A stretch of 64,000 nt of DNA from Primula veris (taxonomy: Eukaryota; Streptophyta; Magnoliopsida; Ericales; Primulaceae): the NCBI GenBank assembly GCA_963682055.1, contig OY821750.1, forward strand, positions 33,592,081 to 33,656,080, given 5' to 3'. The notes beneath the pieces are model-generated. The model ran no database searches. It had not been told where the DNA came from and saw only the letters and a list, made by a program, of their open reading frames with translations. Positions within the stretch are counted from its first letter, which is position 1; each line of letters opens with the position of its first letter. Below, piece after piece: positions 10,901 to 22,900 of this stretch. Position numbers and translations under genes: made by a program.

Positions 10901-13900
10901 TGGTTTGTCAGTGATGGGGGCATTGGATACGGTTTTGTCACAAGAACATCGGATTGAGATCCGCCGCTACATATATAATCATCAGGTTATCATTCATAAC
11001 TATATAATCATGTTTTTTATTCAAGATTGAGCAAGGTTAGATATAGTAATAATATTTAACTTGCAGAATATAGATGGCGGGTGGGGATTGCATATAGAAG
11101 GTAGCAGCACCATGTTCTGTACAGTCCTCAACTACGTGACCCTTAGATTGCTTGGTGAAAACACCAACAGTGGAGATGGAGCGATGACGACAGCCAGAAA
11201 ATGGATTCTTGATCACGGTGGAGCTACTCATACAGCTTCGTGGGGCAAGTTTTGGCTTTCTGTGAGTTCATGTTTCTCATTTTATATGGTCTTTAGTCGA
11301 TTACACTCCCATATTCAGAAACTTATTCCTTCATGTTCAAGAGCTAATGCAAAAGTTTGTGACAAACCATGCTTCTTATTTTTTTTCCCTTTTTTTTCAT
11401 GGCAGGTACTTGGCGTCTATGAATGGAGTGGGAACAATCCGCTTGCTCCAGAATTATGGCTCCTTCCTTACTTTCTTCCTGTTCACCCAGGTTTGTTCTT
11501 CTTTAATTTCATAAAACAGTGAAATCTGATAACAAGATCTCAGAAGGTCAGGGTTTTTAATATGTAGATGTTCTGAATCATATACAAAATAATTATTTGT
11601 TTTACTGGCCTGTGTAGTGATGATTGTAAAATATGCTCTCTTTAGTTGATTAAGTAAATTACATATAAATTAACTTATGGATTAAATAATTCATTAATAA
11701 GTGAACTAAGAAAGGCAATATTGCTTTTGATGATGCAGGACGAATGTGGTGTCACTGTCGGATGGTGTATTTGCCAATGTCCTATTTATACGGAAAGAGA
11801 TTTGTAGGACCAAGTAATTCCACTGTGTTATCTCTCAGAAGAGAGCTGTATAACGAATCTTACCATCAAATTGACTGGAATAACGCTAGAAGCCAATGTG
11901 CTAAGGTATTATCTTCTTGTTATATTTTATGACTATTACTAGAAATATGGTAATTATTTTGTTTTAAATTATTCACTACGTATATACAAAATGTTGTTGT
12001 AGGAAGATCTGTATTACCCTCATCCATTGATACAAGATGTTCTTTGGGATTCAATGCACAAAATTGCAGAACCTCTTTTAATGTGGTGGCCTCTCTCTAG
12101 GCTAAGGGAAAAGGCACTAGATGTAGCGATTGAGCATATACACTATGAGGATGAAAACACTCAGTATGTCTGTCTTGGACCTGTAAATAAGGTACTACGT
12201 TTTTTCTTCTTAGATACATGTAACATGATTACTTCTCTTTATATATATAGTTTTTACAGACAAGCATTCCTTGTAAACTATTTATCCCTAAAAAAACAAT
12301 ATAACCTTTAGCAAATCACATTTCCTTAACTGTTTCTAATTCATCTGGATGGCGTACATGTAGTTGTCTTAGATGTTCTTCTATTTGAAAACGTAGCGGC
12401 TGAAGCATTTTTATATGCTTGGGATTATGCAACAAAGTGGTACATTTATGTTTCTTCAATTTAACAGGTACTGAACATGGTATGTTGTTGGGTGGACGAT
12501 CCAAATTCAATGGCCACAAAGCTACACCTCTCTAGAGTTAAAGACTATCTCTGGGTTGCGGAAGATGGTATGAAAATGCAGGTTGGAACTTTAAGTTTCA
12601 TAAATATGTGTATATTTCATATCTTCCTCTTAAGAAAACAGAAATGCATTTGTATCAGAAATTTTGAAATGAAGCTAGCTTAATCTTTTTATTTATTCAT
12701 ATTACTATACAGGTTGCTACTTGCTACAGAAACTAGTTTATACTTTATTCTCTCACAAGTATATTGTTTTTGCTCAATTCTCTCAAACATGAGACAAAGC
12801 TTCAAATTTGAATAGGACTATTAATAAGGACGCAAGGTAATCCATTGCAGGGCTATAATGGATCCCAGTTATGGGATGTTGTCTTCTCCGTACAAGCAAT
12901 CATATCTACTAATCTTGTCGATGAATATGGTTCAACACTCAAAAAGGCCAATAAGTTTATTAGAGCTTCACAAGTAAGTGAGTACAATTGTGCATCTCAT
13001 ACAAACAAATTCTGTAATTACATTGGCAATTTTTTGTCATTTTCGCAGCATTACTTCCAATTGCATCAACATTGCTTTTAGTTCTATTTAATTTACTAGT
13101 TTTACTAATTAGGGTTGATAAGTAGATTTATTCTTCTGGTTCCATAGGTTAGGAACGATTGTAGGGGTAAGTCGAGATCTTGGTACCGGCACATTAGAAA
13201 AGGTGGATGGCCTTTCTCGACACCTGATAATGGCTGGCCTGTTTCAGATTGCACCGCTGAAGCATTAAAGGTACATTTACTTACTATCCCATTTCCTTAT
13301 ATCAAGTTACTTAATCACTTGAACTCTGATATTGACACTATGCTTTCTACGTCGACGGTTAATTATTTCCTTTGTCGATTACTATGTTTTTACCTGTGAG
13401 TTCAAGCTTTTATAACTTAAATTGTTGCATTAATAATGAACTACAAAGATTATGTCCATTCTTTGTTTGAATCTCTTCTTTAGGGAGCAAATTCTTTTGA
13501 AAAATAGTTTCTCTTCGGTGTTAAAAATGATTTGTTTTGACTTTTGATCTTAAAATAATAAGAATCGACTGATTATTGGAGTCCATACGCAGGCAGCGAC
13601 CCTGTTATCGGAGATGCCATATGCCATTGCCGGAGAAGCAGTTACCAAAGTTCAACTTTATGATGCAGTTAATTTTATTCTCTCCATGCAGGTAATGTTA
13701 AACTGCAGTCTGCAACCTCTTAACTTTTATTCTCGATATCTTGGGCTCTTCTCTAGCATTATGGGATTCCATTAAATGAGGCAAAATGGCGTATAAAATT
13801 ATAGATAATAATCCTATTGTCACTCATAATTGAGTAGTATGCCTGTTTAGATAGGTGATGTAAATTGATTTCATACTGTTAGGACCAGATTTCTGGTCTA

Positions 13901-16900
13901 AATATTGTTTATTGTCTATTGGTTTTTACTAAATAAATCCTAACTGTTATTAAGAACTAAGACAGGATTGACAGGTTCCAAGTACCAGTTGCAACCTCAG
14001 TTACAACCTACTAAGTTAGTAGTATTAGGTTTCAAGTACTGGTTGCAACCTTAGTTACAACCTGTGGTGACAGGTTTCAAGTACCAGTTGCAACCTCAGT
14101 TGCAACCACAGTTCAACCTGCTGTTAAAACAGAATTCTGTCTTGTTTCATTATTCTACATTACTACTTGTTTAATGTTAATCATTTGTTTTAAAGTATGT
14201 AGGATATATTCTCATAAGGTCTTAAACGTGTATATGTGTTTATTGAGAATATTAATGTGTTAAGGAAAGATGTTTTATAAAAAATATAAAGAGATTAGTT
14301 TATAAGGTTATGTTTCCTTTTAATATATATCTCTATTCTTATGCTTGTCCTTATCACTTGTTTCAATCTTTTGATTCTTATAATATTCAGTAAAGATATG
14401 TATAAAGATTGATTGATATGTGGAGTTAAATGTTTCATATGTTTATGAAAAGATATTATCTTTAAGAGATCATATCTTTATATGTTTCCTTTCAAAGGAA
14501 AAGATTAACTCCTACTTTCAAGTGTGTTACTAAACAGGTATTAATCAAAGATGATTAGAGTCAATCCATGCTGAAGAATCTCGTGATACTTGGAGAGATT
14601 GAAGCTAATCAACCAAGTCAAAAGCAATCAAAAGATATTGAAGATAGAAGATTGTTTTTACTTGTTTATATACTTAGTAACTTAAGCTTGTAAAGGTGTG
14701 TGTTCTAAATTATAAAGAACTTATTTTCTAGAGAGAATACACGTGAGCTTTAAAAAGAAAACAATGGTGGGATGCCATTGATTTATAAGTGATAGTTATA
14801 GAGTAGGAGCAATATAGTGATAGGCAGAAAAACATAGAGGGAGTCTAAGTTTTTCATTAAGACTTGAGTCATATATTGTAAGCTTTTTATAATATCATAA
14901 TCTGGGTAAGTGCCCCGGAGACGTAGCCTAGTTAGGTGAACTCCGTTGTTAAATGTGCGTGTGAATTATTTCCAAGTACATTTAATTTTAAAACAGTTCT
15001 GTCCATTAATACACTTGGTTCCAACTGCAGTTCCAACCTCACTTGGAACCTTATACACTTGGTTCCAACTGCAGTTCCAACCCCACTTGGAACCTTACTG
15101 CAAAACTGCATCTAGAACAACGGATAGGAATTTCAATTGGTATCAGAGCTTCACACTAGATCTTACTTAGTGTGGATCCTGTGTTCTAGTAACAATGGAC
15201 TTAATGAGGGAAGGAAACGCCTTCAACAAACCTCCATTGCTTGAAGGAGGAGTAAACTATGGAGTATGGAAAATTAGAATGAGGTCCTTCATCAAACAGC
15301 AGAATGAACATGCATGGAAGACTGTTATGTATGGATGGGAGGCTCCAACTACCATGGATAATGAAGGAGAACTGATTCTCTTACCTGAAGACAGATGGTC
15401 TGCTGAAGAAGACAGAAAATCAAGTGCCAACTCAACAGCCATAAACTTGATTTTTGCTGGTGTAACTCTCAGCGTATTCAGGTATATCTCTCATTGTGAA
15501 ACAGCTAAAGAAGCATGGGATATTTTGCAAGTTACTTTTGAAGGAACCACTAAAGTAAAAGCTTTCAAACTTCAACAGTTAACTACCCAATTTGAGAACT
15601 TAAGAATGGAGAAAGATGAAAACATTGAACAATTTAATGGTAGAATCTGCCACATTGCTCATCAAGCTGGAACATTAGGTGAAAAATACAGTGATGCTAA
15701 ACTTGTTAAGAAAACTCTTAGGTCACTCCCAGAAAGGTTTGAAATTAAGGTCACAGCTATTGAAGAATCAACTGACTTAGATAATCTTAAACTTGAAGAA
15801 CTCATAGGAAATCTTAGTACACATGAACTGAAATTCTTCAAACATAAAAGACCAGAAAAGGGAATAGCATTTCAAGCTAAGAAAACTGAATCTAATACCT
15901 GTGATAAAATGAGTGATGAAGAACAACTAGCTTTTTTTGCAAAAAAAGGTGTACAAGAAGTTTTATAAGAAAAAGGAGGATGATACTGGTTCATCTAAAA
16001 ACTTTCAGAAAAAGGATAACCAGTTTAAGACAGAGTCTAGGTTCAATAATAACTCTACAGGAAAGTGGAATTCCAAAGAAAAGGATAACAAAGAATACAA
16101 ATCTAAAGAGATTCAGTGTAGAGAATGTAGAGGTTTTGGTCATATTCAGGCTGAGTGTGCAAACACTTTAAAAAGAAACAAAAATGCTTATATAACCACT
16201 CATAGTGATAGTGATTCTGAGAGTAACAGTGATGAAGAGGATGGTTCAAATTTTGTTAATTTCATGGGAATAATCACTGAAAAAGAACCTACTTATGAAA
16301 ATGACTGTGAGCAGGTTTCAACCCCAGTTACAACTGCCTGTGAAACATATAGCAGTGATGAGGAAGAGCCTTCTGATGAAAACATTACTAAGCAATACCT
16401 TGTTCTGTATGAAAAGTATAAATGTCTGAGTAAACAATCTTTGATCATAAGCAAGTTGAATGTTGATCTAAAGGATGAGGTTAAAAATCTTACTGAGAAG
16501 CTTAAATTACAACTGGCTGAACTTACTGAAACTAAAAAGATAATAAAATTGCTGAATGTTTCTGCTTCAGATAAATTAGATGACATGCTGTCATATTCTA
16601 GAGGATCCAAAGATATCAGTGGTCTAGGTTACTATGGTGGTAAGAGTACAGGAAAAACTACTTTTATTGAAGCTGCTGCTAAAGCTAAAACTCATGATTT
16701 TGATCACAAGGTTAGAAGCTCAGTTGCAACCAGAGTTGCAACCAGGAATAAAACTCAGGTTTATGTAAAGAAGGTTGGAAGCTCAGTTACAACCAAAGTT
16801 GCAACCATGAACAAACTGAATAACTTTAGGTTGAAGTTGTGCAATTTCTGTAAAAAACCTGGTCATTCTGAAATCCAGTGTTATTTAAAAAGAAACAGAA

Positions 16901-19900
16901 AGTATATTTCCCAGAAAACCTGGTTGGCTTCTGTCAATAAAAATTTGAAATGGGTTTGGAAAGTTAAAGAAAAAGCAACTTTAGTTGCTAACAACAAAGC
17001 TGTTATTAACTCTTTGAATGCTGTTACTTCTAATGATTGGTATTTTGACAGTGGATGCTCTAAGCATATGACAGGTACTGCAAGCCTCCTAAAAAATGTC
17101 ACCATTCTTACAGGTAACACTGTTGTGTTTGGAGGTGGAGATACAGGTAAAATTATTGGTAAAGGTACCTTAAACAAACCTGGAATGCCTGATATTGAGG
17201 ATGTTTTTCTTGTAGATGGTCTAAAAGCTAATCTTATTAGTATCAGTCAACTCTGTGATAATGAAATGACTGTTAAATTTGACAAAGAAAGGTGTCTAAT
17301 TACTAATCTTAACAATGATTTAATCATGACTGGAGTTAGATCAACCAACAGTTGCTATGTGTTTGAAAAAGCTGAAAAAGAATTGCCTCAAAGTAGGTGT
17401 AATCAAGCCATTACTAATAATGTAGATATTTGGCATAAAAGGCTTGGGCATGTGAATTACAAAACTTTAGATAAGCTTGTTAAAAAAGAATTGATAAGAG
17501 GAATTCCTAAACTTAGTGCTAAAACTCAAAGTGTCTGTGGTGATTGTGCTATAGGCAAACAAACCAAAAGTATTCACAAAAGTACTAGTCTAATCTACAC
17601 TAAGAGAGTCTTAGAACTTCTTCACATTGACTTGATGGGTCCTATGCAAACTGCCAGTATAGGTGGTAAGAAGTACATTCTAGTAGTTGTAGATGATTTC
17701 TCTAGATACTCTTGGGTAGTGTTCTTAAAGGATAAGTCTGAAACTTTTGAACTATTCAAAACTTTGTGCTTAAAACTGCAACTTGAAAAAGGTTCCACTA
17801 GTGGTAATATTGCTAGGATTAGAAGTGATCATGGAATTGAATTTGAAAATATCAGGTTTAAAGAATTCTGCAACTCCTTAGGAATATGTCATGAGTTCTC
17901 TGCTCCTAAGACTCCACAGCAAAATGGCATAGTTGAAAGGAAAAATAGAACCATTCAGGAAATGGCTAGAGTAATGCTTAACTCTAAGAAACTTGCCAAT
18001 AGATTTTGGGTTGAAGCTGTTAATACTGCCTGTCATATAGTTAATAGAGTTTATATTACTAAAGGTACTTCCATGACAGCTTATGAAATATGGAAAGGTA
18101 GAAAACCCAATGTAAAGTATTTTCAAGTTTTTGGATGTATTTGTTACATTCTCAGAGATAGAGAGCATCTTGGTAAATTTGACTCTAAAAGTGATAAAGG
18201 GATTTTTCTTGGTTATGCTCAGAATAGTAGAGCATTTAGAGTCTTCAATCAAAGAACAAACTGTGTTATGGAATCTTATAATGTGTTATTTGATGACCTA
18301 AAAACTATTGATGAGATTACAGGTGATGATGAACAGGCTGAGACTACAGAAAAAGAGAAAGAAGAAACTCAACAAACTGGAAGTTCCAGAGTGGTTGGAA
18401 GTCCAGTTGCAACTGAGGTTACAACTGAGGTTGGAACTGAGGTTGGAACCACAGTTGAAACCCAGAATGCTGCTGAATCTGAAGAAGAAGAAGAAAGTTC
18501 TCATGCTCAGTCAACTAGCAGGCCTCGCTATGTAAGGACTCAGAAAAATCATTCTCTTGACAATGTCATAGGAGAAGTTACATCAGGTATGAAAACCAGA
18601 GGTAAAAGGAATAATGTTGTTCACTTTGCTTGTTATATCTCTCAGTTAGAACCTAAGAATATAAAAGAAGCTCTAGAAGATAGTGAATGGATTTTAGCTA
18701 TGCAGGATGAATTGGCCCAATTTGAGAGAAATGATGTATGGACTTTAGTACCCAGACCTTCTAATAAAAATGTTATAGGGACTAAATGGATTTTTAGAAA
18801 TAAAAGTGATGAGGATGGAGTGATTATCAGAAATAAAGCTAGGTTGGTAGCTCAGGGTTATACACAAATTGAGGGAATTGACTTTGATGAAACCTTTGCT
18901 CCTGTAGCTAGAATTGAATCCATTAGAATGCTACTATCTCTTGCATGTCTGTATGATTTTAAACTGTTTCAACTTGACATAAAGAGTGCTTTTCTTAATG
19001 GTGTGATTAATGAAGAGGTTTATGTCTGTCAACCTAAGGGATTTGAAGATTCTAACTTTCCTGAACATGTTTATTTGCTGAAAAAGGCCTTGTATGGTCT
19101 TAAGCAAGCCCCTAGAGCTTGGTATGATAGATTGACCAAGTTTTTGCTTGAAAAAGGTTTTAAAAGAGGGGGAGTTGATAAAACTCTGTTTACAAAGAAA
19201 ACTACAAAGGATATAATTGTTGCTCAAATATATGTTGATGACATTGTGTTTGGCTCATCTTCTAATAAGAGGATTGAAGAATTCATTTCTGATATGAAAA
19301 ATGAATTTGAAATGAGTGGTGGAGGTGAATTGACTTACTTTCTAGGATTGCAAGTTAAACAGAATGAGAAAGGGATTTTTCTATGTCAAAGCAAGTATGC
19401 AGACAATCTTGTTAAGAAGTTTGGTCTAAGTGAGAGTAAAGAAAAGAGAACTCCTATGAGTACTACCCTTAAACTGTCTAAAAATGATAAAGGAAAAAGT
19501 GTTTGTCCCAGTCTTTATAGATCCATGATTGGAAGTTTGCTGTATTTAACTGCTAGTAGACCAGACCTTTGCTTAAGTGTAGGAGTTTGTGCCAGATATC
19601 AAGCAAATCCTTTAGAACCTCATCTTCTAGCTGTCAAAAGAATTCTAAGGTATGTAAAAGGAACACCTCATCTAGGCCTATGGTATTCTAAAGATACAAA
19701 CCATTTTCTTAGTGGCTACTGTGATGCAGATTGGGCAGGAAACATAGATGATAGAAAGAGTACTTCTGGTGGTTGTTTTTATTTTGGAAATAATCTTGTT
19801 TCTTGGTTCAGTAAAAAGCAAAATTGCATATCTTTATCTACTGCTGAGGCAGAATATGTTGCAGCTGGAAGTGGATGCACTCAACTAATTTGGATGAAAC

Positions 19901-22900
19901 AAATGTTAACTGATTATAATGTTAAACAAGAGATATTAACTCTGTTTTGTGATAACAAAAGTGCTATAGATTTAGCCAAAAATCCAGTTCAACATTCCAG
20001 AACCAAACATATTGATCTAAGGCATCATTTTATTAGAGAACTAGTTGAAGAAAAGAGCTTAATTTTAGAACATGTTTCAACTGAAAGACAACTAGCAGAT
20101 ATTTTCACAAAACCCCTTGATACAAACAAGTTTGAATCATTAATAAGTGACATAGGGGTATGTCATTATCAATCTAATTGAATACTTTTGCTAAATATGT
20201 CTGTATTGAGTACCTTTAATAAGTTTTATTTCTAAGGTTAAAGTCTTATTTTGAGCTATGATGTTTTTGTCTTGAAAAAGCCGCTTTTTTGGTGTCTCAA
20301 AAACAGATGTGAGGTAACTTGTCCTTAAAAAACCTCTCTGGTAATAGAGTTGCAAGCACAAAGTGCAATTTTATATGATGGTTGCAAGTTCAGTTGCAAC
20401 ATCAGTTGAAACCTCACACTCTCTATAGTTGGTTGGAAGTTCAGTTGCAACATCAGTTGAAACCTCGTGTTAAAAATACTGGTTGCAAGCTCAGTTGAAA
20501 CATTAGTTGAAACCTCAGTCTATGTTATAGCTGTCAAGACAAAGTCTTGTAAAATTTTGACATCACTTATACTCTTTCCTTGCTGAGGTCATCAAACTAG
20601 TTTTTGTGTAGAAATAAAAACGGATTTGCTTAATTTAAGCTCCTAAAATTTAATCTTTATTAGAGTTATTCTTTGATAAACATATTTTCGTGAGTAAATT
20701 GCTAGGTTTCTTTTGTTATCCTAAAAGTTAGATATCTGTTTAAGTGTTCTTTATCTTGAATCAAGTCAAATTTCCTTAAAGCTTCAATGTTTGATTTTTC
20801 AAATTTTGGATGAATCTGTTTTTGAAAAAGGAATGTTTATCTGTTTAATTGGCTGAATTTATCTTATTGCCAACTGTTTCTTGCGTAATCTTAGTATGAT
20901 TTTCTTTTAAAATCTGTTGATAAAATACTTCCTATTTTTAAGCCAAAATATGCTCTTAATTGATTTGCATGTATCTATTTCCAATTTCAAAAAGATATGG
21001 TCCTTATTGCTATTTATACATACTTCTTTTACTATCCAAAATCAATTACTTTTTACAGAATAACTCTCTCTCTCTCATCTCTGTAAAACCCTAGGTCTGC
21101 TGTAGAAACCCACTGCAAGGTTCTAAGTAAGGTTCTAACCCCAGTTGCAACCATGTCATCAAACCCTTCTAAAAACCCCAACCTGAACATTGATGATGAT
21201 TGCACTCTAAGGGACTTCATGAACAAAACTCCAACCAGTCCTAGCTCTAAGGCAAAGGTAAATGAGTCCTCTTCTTCTAAGAAACATAGGACTAAAAAAC
21301 GTGCTAGGAGAAATCCTGAGAATGAGTCTCTAAAAGATAAGTTTGAGTTTGTTCCTAGGTTTAATGAAGTTGATCCTAGATTCTGGAGTAGAAAATCTTA
21401 TAGGAGATTTAGGGCTTACTCTAGTAAAGAAATACATTGTGAAAGAAGGCTCAATTTGGTTAGTTATCCACACATACAAGTGTATGTTGAAAAAATGCTC
21501 TCTGCTGTTGGATTAGGAGACACTATTTCTTATGCTCATTCCTACTATCCTGCTGTTGTTAAAGAATTTTATGCCAACTTGACTAGTGGTGTATTTGATA
21601 AAAGTAATCCTATGTTTGGAAGAGTCTTTCTGAGGGGAATAACTTTAGACTTTACACCTGAGTTGATCAATAACTGTTTGAATACACCCAATTCTTCTGT
21701 GGACAATGCTGAATATGATATGGAAGTTATTGCTCTGGTTCTAACTGGAAAGAACACTAGCTTTGATGGTACTTCCATCAAAACATCCTCTCTCACACTT
21801 TGTGCTGCTGTCTTGCACAAAATTGCTAGGTTCAACTGGACTCCTACCAAACAACCCTCTAGAGTTAACAAAGATATGGCCATCTTTCTGTATAAGATTA
21901 TGTCTTCTCTACCCATAAACTTTGGCCATCATATCTTTAACCTTATAAGGGATTTCAGTGATGATAATTCATCATCCATTCTGCTTCCATTCCCCTGCCT
22001 AATTTCTAGTATAATTCTGGGTCAAGTTGCTTCTATGAATAGAGATTCTCCCATTAGTATCACTAATGAACCAATCACAGATTGTCCCTCTGCTCTTTAT
22101 ATTTCTGCCAAACTACTTAAAGAAGGACATGTCAATGACATTTCTGGGGACAAAGGGAAAGAAAAAGAAGAAGAACCTTCACCTGCTCCTTCTGCAAAGA
22201 AGAAAGGAGTAAAGTGGTACTTACTCCAGAAGCTGGCTTATAATCAAGAAAGGAGAGCTGAATTGGATGCTGATGATTATCAAATCAATAAGCTGCTGGT
22301 GGATATTATTGAGAATGAGGATGATGATGATAGTGATGGTGTTTCAATCAGCAGTGAGGATGACAATGCAGAAGATGAAGAAGTAGTCAGGCAGAATCCT
22401 CTAAGAGAAAGACCCCCACAGTGTGATATTCCAAGTGACTAATTCCAATGGTTGCTGACAAATAGGGGGAGTGAAGTTTATGTTTTGCTGTTCAGTTTCA
22501 TTTTGATGTTTTCAAAACTTTATTCTGTTTTATTCTGTTTTTCAATTCTGTTTTTCAATTATGCTGTATCAAGACAATTTTAGCCTGTTTGGCTTTAATC
22601 TGTGTGGCTTTAATAATTCTGCAGTTTCCTTCTGAAAGTATCTTGATATCTTGTTGAAGTAGAAATGTCTTTAAACTTGAAACAGGTCTGAAAACTTACT
22701 ATGTGCACATACATTGTGCTTATATAATTTGTCTGCAATTCTAAAATACAGGGGGAGCTTACTGATATTGAATTTGCAGGTGGTTGGGATGTTTTATAAA
22801 CTTTATTGATTTGTCAAAACCAATGACAAAGGGGGAGATTGTTAGGACCAGATTTCTGGTCTAAATATTGTTTATTGTCTATTGGTTTTTACTAAATAAA

